From contig NZ_CP094929.1 in assembly GCF_022869165.1 (NCBI RefSeq), positions 186,001 to 250,000 of the forward strand: a stretch of DNA of 64,000 nucleotides, read 5' to 3'. Source of the stretch: Sphaerochaeta associata. Its GTDB lineage: Bacteria > Spirochaetota > Spirochaetia > Sphaerochaetales > Sphaerochaetaceae. How positions within the stretch are numbered: the stretch's first letter is position 1; every line of letters begins with the position of its first letter. Below, piece by piece: positions 27,202-36,453 of the stretch. The notes below the pieces were generated by a model that ran no database searches, had not been told where the DNA came from, and saw only the letters and a program-made list of their open reading frames with translations. The position numbers and the translations under genes are program-made.

Positions 27202-28539
27202 ATGGAAAGAAATGCAATGCAGGATTTGGTTGCTTGGAAAGAGTCACCGTACCGAAAACCACTACTTCTCCAAGGCATTCGCCAAGTAGGAAAAACTTGG
27301 CTGCTCAAGGAATTTGGTAGGAGATACTATGAGCGGGTGGCCCTTTTCAACTTTGATGAACATCCAGAATATCGACAATTCTTTTCATCGACCAAGGATA
27401 TAACGAGGATTTTAAGCAATCTCCAGTTTGCCATCGGCTTTCCAATTACAGAAGGCTCGACGCTCATAGTGTTTGACGAAATCCAGGATGCTCCTGAAGT
27501 ATTGAACTCGTTGAAATACTTTCATGAAAATGGAAAGGGATATCATGTTGCCTGTGCTGGGTCGTTGCTGGGAGTGGCTTTGGCAAAACCCTCTTCCTTC
27601 CCCGTCGGCCAGGTTGATTTTTTACGAATCCTGCCTCTTACGTTTAGGGAAATGCTGGTTGCAGAGGATGAGAAGAATTTGATTGCATATCTGGATGCGA
27701 AAGTTGATTTGGATCCAATTCCCGATGCTTTCTTCAATCCTTTGGTTGAGAACTTAAAGAAATATTTTCTGATTGGTGGGATGCCTGAAGCCATGGCTCG
27801 ATGGGTGAACGAGAAACATAGTGGACAGATAGACGGTATCTTATGGTCGATCATCCAAGCCTACGAACGGGATTTTGCAAAACACCCCGAGCCGAGGGAG
27901 TATCCGAAACTGATGCATATCTGGCATTCGCTTCCTTCCCAACTAGCAAGAGAAAACAAGAAATTCTTGTACCAACTCGTGAAACAAGGAGCGAGAGCAA
28001 GAGAGTATGAGGATGCACTTCACTGGTTGGTTTCTGCTGAAGTTGTTACAAAGGTGCCTCGCTGTACCAAACCTGCTTTACCCTTGTCGGCATATGAGGA
28101 TCTGTCTGCTTTTAAAGTCTATGCAGCCGATGTTGCTTTACTGAGGAGACTGGCTCAACTGGATATCTCATCATTCCTCCATCCTACACAATTGTTTACC
28201 GAGTTCAAGGGAGCATTTGTAGAGAATTATATTCTGCAAGCATTGACTGCAGCGTTTCCTGTCCCTTTACGGTACTGGACCAGTAGTGATAACCGATATG
28301 AGGTTGACTTCCTTCTCCAACATAAGAATCATATCATCCCTATCGAGGTAAAGGCAGACACCAATATCTCCAGCTCTTCGTTGAAAGCCATCAAACGCCT
28401 GCATGACAATGATTTTGGTTTGAGAATTCGGTATTCCTTACAGAATCTCAAACTCGATGGTGATGTACTCAATATCCCTTTCTTTATGGCTGATTGGACT
28501 GAGAAACTCATAACCCTGGCATTGCAGCGTAGCGTTTGA
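27202..28539 (+). CDS. AAA_14 / DUF4143 ATP-binding protein
   Basis: A 445-residue protein. The N-terminal AAA_14 domain has Walker A GIRQVGKTW (about residues 25-33) and Walker B TLIVFDEIQDAPE. The C-terminal DUF4143 domain has a PD-(D/E)XK-like core: ENYILQAL, EVDFLLQHKNHIIPIEVKAD. The family is very common in accessory regions of bacteria and archaea and its role is unproven; some authors suspect a toxin or transposon-linked function. AT-rich codon use relative to the sugar-acid genes suggests acquisition. It has its own promoter and SD (GAGGAAAGG). Confidence 0.87.
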   Translation: MERNAMQDLVAWKESPYRKPLLLQGIRQVGKTWLLKEFGRRYYERVALFNFDEHPEYRQFFSSTKDITRILSNLQFAIGFPITEGSTLIVFDEIQDAPEVLNSLKYFHENGKGYHVACAGSLLGVALAKPSSFPVGQVDFLRILPLTFREMLVAEDEKNLIAYLDAKVDLDPIPDAFFNPLVENLKKYFLIGGMPEAMARWVNEKHSGQIDGILWSIIQAYERDFAKHPEPREYPKLMHIWHSLPSQLARENKKFLYQLVKQGARAREYEDALHWLVSAEVVTKVPRCTKPALPLSAYEDLSAFKVYAADVALLRRLAQLDISSFLHPTQLFTEFKGAFVENYILQALTAAFPVPLRYWTSSDNRYEVDFLLQHKNHIIPIEVKADTNISSSSLKAIKRLHDNDFGLRIRYSLQNLKLDGDVLNIPFFMADWTEKLITLALQRSV

Positions 28540-28589
28540 GAAGCAATCCGAGCCTGCTTCTTCCTTAGGACATACCGGATTACCCTATA

Positions 28590-28605
28590 GGACCAATGTT
28601 GGTCC
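28590..28605. promoter_or_regulatory. Palindrome upstream of the AlbA-type gene
   Basis: GGACCAATGTTGGTCC: 7-bp arms, 2-bp centre. The adjacent TACCCTATAGG (28581-28591) matches most of the HipB-type site at 29889-29902, so the HipB regulator might also act here. Inference only. Confidence 0.3.
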
Positions 28606-28653
28606 GATAATAGTGTAATCGGCTCATTCTGTCATAGGCTAAGGAGAAATGAG

Positions 28654-29858
28654 GTGATTGAAGTGCCGCAAAGCAGAGATTGCGAGTATACGGTTGTATA
28701 CACACCCTCTTGTTTGAAAACAGTATCGGCCTTTGCCAACTATCTTGATGGCCGACTTATCTTCGGCATCAAGGATGACCGTACCGTTCTTGGTGTTGAG
28801 AATGTCCAGCAGTTGATGCTGCAGATCGAGCATGCCATCAATGACGGAATTTCTCCACGCCCGTCGTATAAGCTTTCCACGTGTACACGAGAAGGCCGCC
28901 AATTAGTTGTCCTCTCAGTCTGCAAAGGAATGAATCCACCGTATTATTATCAGCATCGTGCCTATGTGCGTTTCGATGCCTCTACTGCACCTGTTGATGC
29001 CGCACAATTGAGACAGTTGGTTCTCCAAGGTAGTGCCCTCGCATACGAAGAGCTGCCGGCAAGCAAACAGGATCTGAGCTTCAAACAATTAGAGGCAGAG
29101 TTTCAGAAGGTTCTGGGCATCGAGACCCTGAGCAACGATCTTCTCAAAACTCTGGGACTGGTCGATCGGCAAGGGTATACCTATGCCGGTCAGCTTCTCA
29201 GTGATAGTCCCGGGCCTTTTCACGCTTCACTGGACATTGCCAGGTTTGGAGAGAGTTCTTCCATATTTCTGCATCGGGAGAGTCTGGAGGAATGCTCGGT
29301 ATTGTATCAATACCATCGTGTTCTTGAGCTTTTGGATGCATGGTATGGTCAGTATGAGCAAGTCAGTGGATTCTACCGGGAAAAGCGTATCCAGATTCCA
29401 CGAGAAGCTTGCCGGGAGGTCTGCCGTCAGGCCTTTCTCTTGCTGAATATCTTGGCGGCCGAATTTCAGTTCCGAGAAATGTAATATTGGCCCAAGTATT
29501 CCATCGGCTTGCAATCATGGAACGCTTTGCCACCGGAGTACGAAGGATTCAGGAGTCCTATATGGACTTTCTGCAAAAACCATCCTTTCTGGTTGCTGAG
29601 AACACCGTAACCGTTGTACTTCCGAAGGTCAGCTATGGTGAGGTTCATGAGAGAAAACTGTATGCACCCGATATGAAGGCTGTACACCAGCGTGTACTTG
29701 CTCTGTTTTTTACATCGGAGACGATCACCCGATCCGATGTCGAGCACCAGCTGGGTGTCAGCGCCACCAGTGCCAAGCGAGTCCTTGCCGGGATGATGCA
29801 GTCGTATTTGGTGAAAAAGGAAGGCGATGGTCCGGCTACTCGGTATAGGAGGTTGTAG
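28654..29858 (+). pseudogene. AlbA_2-domain ATP-binding/transcriptional regulator, internal deletion and frameshift
   Basis: The GTG at 28654 has SD AAGGAG 7 nt upstream. The first frame encodes an AlbA_2 (divergent AAA_4) domain: ANYLDGRLIFGIKDDRTVLG, and RAYVRFDASTAPVDAAQLRQL. It runs to IPREA near 29410 and then reads out of frame. The second frame picks up at PGGLPSGLSLAEYLGGRISVPRN and continues with ATGVRRI and a C-terminal winged helix to the stop at 29858. In intact relatives about 30 residues lie between IPREA and SPGGLP, so roughly 80-100 bases are deleted with loss of frame. Such proteins are regulators or defence-associated factors. This copy is inactive. Confidence 0.82.
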
Positions 29859-29902
29859 ATATACCTTGTAAGGTATATATACAAAAACTACCCTATAGGG
29901 TA
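29853..29902 (+). promoter_or_regulatory. hipBA promoter with two operator palindromes
   Basis: TTGTAG (29853-29858), 17 bp, TATATA (29876-29881). Two related palindromes overlap and follow the promoter: TACCTTGTAAGGTA (29862-29875) and TACCCTATAGGGTA (29889-29902). HipB is known to repress its own operon through such repeated palindromes. Confidence 0.7.
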
Positions 29903-29926
29903 TGCTGATACAGCATAGGAGGATGT

Positions 29927-30172
29927 ATGCAATACCCTATCCAGACACCGGTCCAATTAGGTTCTTACCTCAGGACACGCAGGAAGGCTTTGGGCTTGAC
30001 GCAGAAGGAAGCCGCTTTGAGAATCGGTCTGCTTCCTAAAACCATCTCTGCGTTGGAGAACGATCCTCTTCATTGCTCGATCGAGAGTCTGTTGCGGCTG
30101 CTTTCAGCTCTGAATTTGGAATTCCTCTTGCAAGGCAAGGAGGATGCTCCTCAAGGGAATATGTGGGAATGA
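29927..30172 (+). CDS. hipB: HipB-type antitoxin (XRE family)
   Basis: An 81-residue protein with an XRE helix-turn-helix: LGSYLRTRRKALGLTQKEAA, IGLLPKTISALEN and SLLRLLSALNLEFLLQ. SD AGGAGG lies before the ATG. It neutralises HipA and represses the operon. The TGA overlaps the hipA ATG (ATGA). Confidence 0.87.
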   Translation: MQYPIQTPVQLGSYLRTRRKALGLTQKEAALRIGLLPKTISALENDPLHCSIESLLRLLSALNLEFLLQGKEDAPQGNMWE

Positions 30173-31473
30173 GAACACAGACGACACTTGATGTATGGAT
30201 GAATGGAACATTTGTGGGCCGTTGGTCGAGAGACAAGGGTGTCCATACGTTTGAGTATGATGTTTCCTATGTACAAAACCCAAACGCCTGCCCGCTTTCT
30301 CTCTCTTTACCCTTGTACCAAACTTCTGTTGGTACGTTTGTTGAATCATTTTTTGATAATCTCCTTCCCGATAGCTTTGAGATCAGGCGAAGACTTGCTC
30401 GACGGTTTGGATGTGCATCGGATTCTGCCTTCGATATTCTCGCTGAGACCGGGCGTGATTGTGTCGGAGCTCTACAGATACTGAAAAAGGATAGTCCGAT
30501 ACCTTCAGTACGCACTGTTGAGAAGCAAGCTCTTACTGAACATGAGATTGAACTGCTTCTTCTGGATGCTGTCTCCAATAATCCAATATCGGTGAACAAT
30601 GACGATTTCTTTCGTATTTCCCTTGCTGGAGCACAGGAAAAAACAGCATTGCTGTTTCATGATGGTTCGTGGTGCATGAGCCTTGGTGCAACTCCCAGCA
30701 CCCATATTATTAAATTACCAATACGTGCAATGAATTCACTTAGCCTCGATTTGCATAACTCAGTCGAGAATGAGTGGCTTTGCCTGCAGATTCTTCAAGC
30801 TTTCGGTCTGCCTGTTGCTCAAGCGGATATGCATGATTTCGGCAACCAGCGTGTGCTGGTGGTAAAGCGTTTTGATAGAAAGCTTTCCGGTGATGGCTCT
30901 TGGTATGTTCGAATCCCTCAGGAGGATTTTTGCCAAGCTCATGGACTTCCTTCAAGCCGGAAGTATGAAGTTGATAAGGGAGTGGGAATACAAGCGTGTA
31001 TGGATTTGCTCCAAGCTTCCAGCCAGGCGTATGGAGACAGGAAGACCTTTCTTAGTGCACATTTCCTCTATTGGCTCATGGCCGCACCTGATGCTCATGC
31101 CAAGAATTTCAGCCTGTATCTTGAACAACAGGGACGCTTTCGGATGACACCGCTCTATGACGTGCTTTCTTTGCATCCGGTGATTGAACAGGGCAAAGGA
31201 CAGATATTTGATCGGAAAGTAACGCTGGCAATGGGGTTGGAGCGCAGAGCTCATCGATATGGTTGGTCGACTATGCAAAGGCAGCATTGGTTGGATACTG
31301 CAAAACTTTGCGGTGCCGAACACATAATGCAGACTATCATGGATGAAACGTTGCATGACCTGCCACAAGTCCTTGAGCGCTTGGAGAGTCAATTGCCGCA
31401 GGATTTTCCACAAGACGTAGCACAGCCGATATTCAATGGAATGCGAAAGGCCGCTTTACGATTGCAATCCTAG
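30169..31473 (+). CDS. hipA: HipA-type serine/threonine kinase toxin
   Basis: The ATG at 30169 is chosen for its overlap with hipB; longer in-frame starts run through the antitoxin gene. The 434-residue protein (E. coli HipA is 440) has the N-terminal HipA_N domain (WMNGTFVGRW, FFDNLLPDSFEIR). The kinase core includes SLAGAQEKTALLF (151-163), VVKRFDRK, catalytic DAHAKNFSL (D308, N313) and the metal-binding TPLYDVLS. HipA phosphorylates glutamyl-tRNA synthetase and induces growth arrest and persistence. All key residues are present. It is convergent with and overlaps the helicase gene by 4 bp. Confidence 0.9.
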   Translation: MRTQTTLDVWMNGTFVGRWSRDKGVHTFEYDVSYVQNPNACPLSLSLPLYQTSVGTFVESFFDNLLPDSFEIRRRLARRFGCASDSAFDILAETGRDCVGALQILKKDSPIPSVRTVEKQALTEHEIELLLLDAVSNNPISVNNDDFFRISLAGAQEKTALLFHDGSWCMSLGATPSTHIIKLPIRAMNSLSLDLHNSVENEWLCLQILQAFGLPVAQADMHDFGNQRVLVVKRFDRKLSGDGSWYVRIPQEDFCQAHGLPSSRKYEVDKGVGIQACMDLLQASSQAYGDRKTFLSAHFLYWLMAAPDAHAKNFSLYLEQQGRFRMTPLYDVLSLHPVIEQGKGQIFDRKVTLAMGLERRAHRYGWSTMQRQHWLDTAKLCGAEHIMQTIMDETLHDLPQVLERLESQLPQDFPQDVAQPIFNGMRKAALRLQS

Positions 31474-33017
31474 CAATTGGATTTCTCCCTCAAGAGGGCG
31501 AGGGTCCGCATGCAGCTGTAATAACGCTTCTTCACAGGGCTCGTCGCTTGCCTATGCCATGTCTGAAGCACCTCAGGCTCCTCGTACCAGTCGTTTCGCA
31601 CCCTCCCTTGGTCAAGCAGTGTCTGTAGGCCCGGGATGGGTTTCTTGCTCTTTAGGACTGCTTCAGTCAATGCATCGGCAAGCTCGTCATAGGAAGGATG
31701 GATGAATCGATCGGTGTAGGAAAGATACCCCTCCTGCACCATCTCAATGCCCTCCTCCAGTAGATTGGCATCTTCTACCGTGTCTGCCAGGGAAAGGTAG
31801 AAGAGACTTGCCTTGTGCTTGCCCTCCTGGCGTCTGAGCACCCTTCCCATGCGCTGCACACGCTGGCGTTGTTCACTGGTGGAGGAGAGGATGATCCCCA
31901 CATCGGCAGACGGTATGTCCAACCCTTCGTCGAGAGCCTTGCAGGAGACAAGGATTCGGGCCTCCCCGCTTCGATAGTTCTCCAGTGCAATGGTCCGCTC
32001 GACATCGCCCATCTCACTATGGTAGTGCACCACTTCCTTGGGGTAGCGACGTTTGAGTCTCTCATACAACTCCTCGCTTTGGGTTATCCGCTCGCCGAAG
32101 ATGATGATCTTGCTTGTATGGTCAAGAAGAGCGATGAGGTCGAAGGTACAATCGAGGCGCTGGGGTGCCAGGTTGATGAGGGCCCTGCGTTGCTGATAGA
32201 GACCTAGGAGCAGTCTGGCAAGTTCAGCGATGGTTTCATCCTTGCTGGAGCAAAGATCCTCAAGGGCGTAGAAGAATGCAAGCCCTTTGAGTTTGTCCAG
32301 GTAGGGAGCAAGTTTTTTCAATCGTTTTGACGTGTTGCTGATTCTTCCTGAGAGCTCAGAATAGGTAAGTTTCTGCATCTCCGTCATGGTAATTTCGATG
32401 TTGTGGATCACCGCTTGGTTGATCACCCCTTGCTGCATCGCTTCATTGAACCCGTAGGTATAAAAGAGCGGGCCAAGGGCTGGTACCAGATGGGCGGCGA
32501 ATCCATTGGTCTGGGGTGTGGCCGACAACCCAAGGGCGTGATAGCACTTGTTCTCTTCTTCAGACAACCCATCGAGGAAGGAGAATATCTTTCGGTTCTC
32601 CGCACTGGCATAGTGATGGCACTCATCGGCGATGAGCAGCACCGGTTCCTTGTTCTTGATCTTCTGCAGCAGGATGTTTGCTAGTGTGTACCGCGCTGAG
32701 TTGACTACATAGATCATCACCGGCTTGTCATGCGCCTGGTGGTGATTTCCATGGACCCAGCCGATATCATCACGTCTAAGGCCCAGATCGTGCTGGTGCG
32801 AGAGGATGCTCGCCTTCCACTGACCGACGAGGAAAGTCTTTGGGACGACGATGACGATATGAAGTCTCTTTGCAAGGTGCAGTTGCAGCTGTCTGGCGGC
32901 GTAGAGTGCCAGGATGGTTTTCCCGGCTCCGGTGACCACTTGCACAATACCACGGCCTTTGTTTTGCAGCCAGGATTCAATGCATGCGCTCTGCCATGCA
33001 TATAGTGAGAAGCTCAT
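31470..33017 (-). CDS. Superfamily II DEAD/DEAH-box helicase (SSL2/XPB-like)
   Basis: A 515-residue protein. Q-like motif LYAWQSACI, Walker A VTGAGKT (28-34), DECHH (131-135) as motif II and GLSATP (163-168) as motif III form the first RecA domain. In the second RecA domain KIIIFGERITQSEEL, ILVSCKALDEGLDIP and QRVQRMGRVLRR (motif VI) are all intact. It is a double-strand translocase or helicase of the type found in restriction and defence loci. It is transcribed away from the adjacent operon at 33151-36384; such a helicase next to BREX-type ATPases suggests one system. Confidence 0.85.
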   Translation of the reverse strand: MSFSLYAWQSACIESWLQNKGRGIVQVVTGAGKTILALYAARQLQLHLAKRLHIVIVVPKTFLVGQWKASILSHQHDLGLRRDDIGWVHGNHHQAHDKPVMIYVVNSARYTLANILLQKIKNKEPVLLIADECHHYASAENRKIFSFLDGLSEEENKCYHALGLSATPQTNGFAAHLVPALGPLFYTYGFNEAMQQGVINQAVIHNIEITMTEMQKLTYSELSGRISNTSKRLKKLAPYLDKLKGLAFFYALEDLCSSKDETIAELARLLLGLYQQRRALINLAPQRLDCTFDLIALLDHTSKIIIFGERITQSEELYERLKRRYPKEVVHYHSEMGDVERTIALENYRSGEARILVSCKALDEGLDIPSADVGIILSSTSEQRQRVQRMGRVLRRQEGKHKASLFYLSLADTVEDANLLEEGIEMVQEGYLSYTDRFIHPSYDELADALTEAVLKSKKPIPGLQTLLDQGRVRNDWYEEPEVLQTWHRQATSPVKKRYYSCMRTLALLREKSNC

Positions 33018-33150
33018 CGCGTAGGTACACTCCTTCAGTCACCCTAACATAGCAACCTTTGTATGGCAATGTATTGTTTTGTTCCTTTTAGGATTGAACA
33101 GCTTCTGCACATACTCTATGATTTTACCGATGTACAGTGAAGGAGAAGTC

Positions 33151-33915
33151 ATGGATTACGATACCTTGTATGGTGAGTATTTGGTCTTTGAGAAGTCTTT
33201 GAAGGAGAAGCTCAAGACGTTGACCAAGTTGCAGAAATCAGTTGCGAAGCAGATGGAGAGCGGCGATGTGTTCCGCTGTGTTTCCGATACCGCCTCTCTG
33301 AATCAAGTCGGCGGGGAAGTCGAGTCCATTGCCGGTGAAATGCATGCCTTGTTGGAAGGCTTCGATGCAAGAGAGTACCTGGAAAGCGGCTTGTTCACCG
33401 AACAGTTGCTCGCCGAATGTGCAAAGAAGGGTGTCGACGTAATCGGGTCCTTCCCTGTATTTGAGATGTTTCCCTACACCGTACGCATCGATGTGGAAAA
33501 CCAGGAGGTTTTTGTCGACCGCAAGAAGGTTTCGTGTCTGAGGCCTTCGGCTTTGGTGAGCACCATCAAGGGCGGGCAGGAGAAACTCTACAAGGCGAGT
33601 TTCAATGCAACCCAGTTCGCCAACGAGTTGGCTGTTGCCTATGACCTTGCTCTCTTGAGCTTGAACAAGCCAGCCGGATCGGATCTGTATCTGACAACGC
33701 TGTATAAGTATCTGGTACCGATGAGCCGGTTCCGCAAGGACTACGACCAGCAAAGCTATGCCTTCGATATCGCCCGCCTGTTCGATAATGAGATGGTGGA
33801 GGTCAAGGGAGGGAGAAGCTATCAGTTCGGCCCGAGCCGCAACAGCAACAAGACGCTTCGCATTCTCGACCGAAGCGGAGCAGAACATTTCCTGGCCACA
33901 ATCAGGTTCTTTTAG
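33151..33915 (+). CDS. Uncharacterised protein of the helicase/BREX-type ATPase locus
   Basis: The ATG at 33151 follows SD AAGGAG (33140-33145). A longer frame from 33079 lacks one. The 254-residue soluble protein has a Lys/Glu-rich N-terminal helix likely to form a coiled coil (LVFEKSLKEKLKTLTKLQKS). The middle is mixed alpha/beta (FEMFPYTVRIDVENQEVFVDRKKV) and the end is basic (FGPSRNSNKTLRILDRSGAEH). I recognise no catalytic motif or family. It is the first gene of a tight operon with two P-loop ATPases (11 bp, then a 17-bp overlap), so it probably works with them, for example as a DNA-binding or sensor subunit. Confidence 0.7.
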   Translation: MDYDTLYGEYLVFEKSLKEKLKTLTKLQKSVAKQMESGDVFRCVSDTASLNQVGGEVESIAGEMHALLEGFDAREYLESGLFTEQLLAECAKKGVDVIGSFPVFEMFPYTVRIDVENQEVFVDRKKVSCLRPSALVSTIKGGQEKLYKASFNATQFANELAVAYDLALLSLNKPAGSDLYLTTLYKYLVPMSRFRKDYDQQSYAFDIARLFDNEMVEVKGGRSYQFGPSRNSNKTLRILDRSGAEHFLATIRFF

Positions 33916-33926
33916 TGAGGTAGCAG

Positions 33927-35186
33927 ATGGAGACAGAGACACGGATCAGCGCAACCATCGCCCAGCTTTCCCAGGGCGAGGTTCCTGAAAGCGAGGAGTT
34001 GCTCGACCAGCTTACGGTTGGTTTGCAATTCCTTACCGACTTTTGGCGCGAGAAGTACCTGCAGCAGTTCATCCTGCAAGGCGGCAGCAAGATCAAATTC
34101 CTGACCGGCGGCAAGGGCAGTGGGAAGACGCACTGCCTGCACCTGTTCCAATCGGTTGCCAAACAGGAGGGATATTTGACGGTTTCCCTCTCTGCGCGGT
34201 CGCTCTGGCTCCACGATTTTCGTGAGTTCTATCTGGAGGTGCTCAAGCAAGCTGATGTGATGGGCTTGCTCGGGCGTTGCAGTGAACGAATCGTTGAGGC
34301 TATGGGATTCTCTGCCGATGATATCGAACCTGGTTCTACGTTCTTGGACCGCCTTGCCATCGAAGGCTTGGCCGACGGCCTTACCCGCCGCGAGATCCGC
34401 AACCAGCTGAAGCAGATGTTTCTGGACAACCGTCGGATGGACAACAACTTCAGCCTTGCCTGCAGTCTGCTCTGCGGCTCCTTGCTCGGCCATCCTGCTC
34501 TTGAGCAGGCAAACAAGGATCTTGTCCTTGGATGGATGCATGGTGATAAGAAGATCCGCATGACCAGCCTCAGGCCTTTGGGGATGGCTCCAAGCAGAAT
34601 CACCAAGTACAATGCCCGCAACCTCTTGCGCTCGCTTGCAGAGCTGGTGCACCTTGCAGGCTACAACGGCCTGGTGGTCACCGTCGATGACCTGGATGTG
34701 ATGGTGGACAATTCGGGCATGAATCCGTTCCACTACACGAAGATGAAGCGTGAGGATACCTATGAGAGCATCCGCCAGCTCATCGACGACATCGATACAT
34801 TCAGCCACTTCCTTGTTGTGTTCGGTTTTGGCCGCGAGCTTATCGACAATGAGAATGCGGGTCTGAAGGCGTATCAGGCACTGTGGATGCGCATCCAGAA
34901 CGAGGTGGTCTCCGATAGGATCAACACGTTCACCGACATCATCGATCTCGATGCCGTAGCCATGCAGGTGTATACACCAGAAATGCTGGTGCAGATGAGC
35001 CAGAAACTGGCCGCGATCGTACAGCATATCAATGTAGAGACACGGCCCATCGATGAGCAGATCGCCCAGCACTTGATCAAACAGGCAAAGTTGGGCGGGG
35101 TTTCGATCCCGCGTTTGGTGAATCAGGCGACATTGGGGTTGCTCAAGGCCGATACAGAGGAGGGTCAGTATGAGCTGGGGGTATGA
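33927..35186 (+). CDS. BREX-type P-loop ATPase 1 (BrxC/BrxD-like)
   Basis: A 419-residue AAA+-like ATPase with Walker A TGGKGSGKTH (60-69) and Walker B VVTVDDLDVM (about 249-258). The domain after Walker A and the FLVVFGFGRELIDNENAGL sensor region recall the DUF2791 ATPases annotated in BREX loci, but similarity is weaker than for the next gene. Two diverged ATPases side by side suggest a heteromeric ring or a pair with separate roles. It overlaps ATPase 2 by 17 bp. Confidence 0.68.
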   Translation: METETRISATIAQLSQGEVPESEELLDQLTVGLQFLTDFWREKYLQQFILQGGSKIKFLTGGKGSGKTHCLHLFQSVAKQEGYLTVSLSARSLWLHDFREFYLEVLKQADVMGLLGRCSERIVEAMGFSADDIEPGSTFLDRLAIEGLADGLTRREIRNQLKQMFLDNRRMDNNFSLACSLLCGSLLGHPALEQANKDLVLGWMHGDKKIRMTSLRPLGMAPSRITKYNARNLLRSLAELVHLAGYNGLVVTVDDLDVMVDNSGMNPFHYTKMKREDTYESIRQLIDDIDTFSHFLVVFGFGRELIDNENAGLKAYQALWMRIQNEVVSDRINTFTDIIDLDAVAMQVYTPEMLVQMSQKLAAIVQHINVETRPIDEQIAQHLIKQAKLGGVSIPRLVNQATLGLLKADTEEGQYELGV

Positions 35187-36384
35187 AGAGAGACATATGA
35201 TCGAGGCCCTGCGCTCGGGGATCCCTTCGAAGGCGATCGGGCATCATTTTTGCGAGGCGCGTGCCGACTTGTTGAGCAGCATCATCGAACAGCTCGATCA
35301 AGTATGTGAAGAAGGCACCAGCGATGCCATGATTTTCAGCGGCAAGTATGGCGAGGGCAAGACCCACCTGCTCAATACCGTCTATACGCTCGCCCATGCA
35401 CGCAACATGGTGGTTTCGGTGGTATCATTGAGCAAGGAGACTCCGCTGGACAAGCCGTATCTGGTCTATCCGAAGTTGATCAGCAATACGTACCTGCCCG
35501 GGCATCTGCAGCCGGGGTTCATCCAGGAGCTGGATAAGCTTACTCCCAATGTCCCGCTCACCAATGACCTGCTTCTGTATGCAGCTACGCAGCTTGAGAC
35601 CGATAGGCTCTACTATCTCTTGCGTTCCTATGTACATACCGACGACCAGGAGGAGCAGTTCCTTCTGCGTACCGATATGGAAGGGGATTTTGTTCCCAAC
35701 CCCATGATCAAGAAGATGTACCGCAGGATTTTCAATGAAAAGGTGTCGTTCAATCAGAACTTTGTGAAGTCACGGCATACCAAGGACTATATCGCTTTTG
35801 TCAGCCACTTGTTCCGGCAGCTGGGCTATCGGGGTTGGGTGGTGCTCTTCGATGAGTCCGAGTTGATCGGTCGCTTGAGCAAGAAGGCTCGCTCCAAGGC
35901 TTACCAGACGATTGCTTCCTTCCTGTTTCCTCCCAAGCAGCTGGAGGCAACGTTCAGTCTGTTTGCGTTCAGCTCCTCCTATACCGAGGATGTGATCGAA
36001 GCCAAGGCGGAGTACCAGAATCTGGAGGAGTTGTACCCTGAGGACCAGATGCCGATGAAGGCTGTTCTGGATGCGATTGTGAATGCTCCCCAGCTCAAGC
36101 CGCTGACACCACGTGAAATCCAGCAGATTTTGGAGAAGATCGTGGATTTCCACGGCAAGGCGTATGACTGGAAGCCCGATGTCGACTTGAAGGCGATGCT
36201 TTCACAAGTTGACCGCAGCGGCTATCTCCTGCGTTCCAAGATCAGAAGTGCCATCGAGTACCTCGACCAACTTTATCTCTACCACTCGGTGGGCAATAGT
36301 ACGGTCAGGGCGTTGGAGGAGGAGAAGTACGAAGAGGATGCGGTCGACAACACTCCCACCTTCGAGGAGTTGTTCGAGGAGTAG
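35170..36384 (+). CDS. BREX-type P-loop ATPase 2 (DUF2791, BrxD-like)
   Basis: A 404-residue protein. The N-terminus EALRSGIPSKAIGHHF is the typical opening of the DUF2791 / BREX ATP-binding family. Walker A is SGKYGEGKTHLL (57-68), Walker B WVVLFDESELIG (about 222-233), and SSSYTEDVIEAK and PLTPREIQQILEKI follow. In BREX type 2 and 4 loci this ATPase (BrxD) accompanies other factors, but no BREX methylase (PglX) or phosphatase (PglZ) is present here. The operon is therefore not canonical BREX. It resembles loci that pair this ATPase with an SF2 helicase. Confidence 0.8.
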   Translation: MSWGYEERHMIEALRSGIPSKAIGHHFCEARADLLSSIIEQLDQVCEEGTSDAMIFSGKYGEGKTHLLNTVYTLAHARNMVVSVVSLSKETPLDKPYLVYPKLISNTYLPGHLQPGFIQELDKLTPNVPLTNDLLLYAATQLETDRLYYLLRSYVHTDDQEEQFLLRTDMEGDFVPNPMIKKMYRRIFNEKVSFNQNFVKSRHTKDYIAFVSHLFRQLGYRGWVVLFDESELIGRLSKKARSKAYQTIASFLFPPKQLEATFSLFAFSSSYTEDVIEAKAEYQNLEELYPEDQMPMKAVLDAIVNAPQLKPLTPREIQQILEKIVDFHGKAYDWKPDVDLKAMLSQVDRSGYLLRSKIRSAIEYLDQLYLYHSVGNSTVRALEEEKYEEDAVDNTPTFEELFEE

Positions 36385-36391
36385 ATGGATG

Positions 36392-36411
36392 GGCCCTCCG
36401 GGAGGAGGGCC
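36392..36411 (+). terminator. Hairpin at the end of the ATPase operon
   Basis: An 8-bp GC-rich stem (GGCCCTCC / GGAGGGCC) with loop GGGA, without a clear T tail. Confidence 0.5.
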
Positions 36412-36453
36412 TGGTACGCTAGAAACATGGTTCCCTTGTTTTAGTAAACATTT

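Noticed and set aside
31470-36384. Complete BREX system
   Set aside because: No PglX methylase, PglZ phosphatase, BrxA/B or Lon-like gene is present; only the ATPase family is shared.
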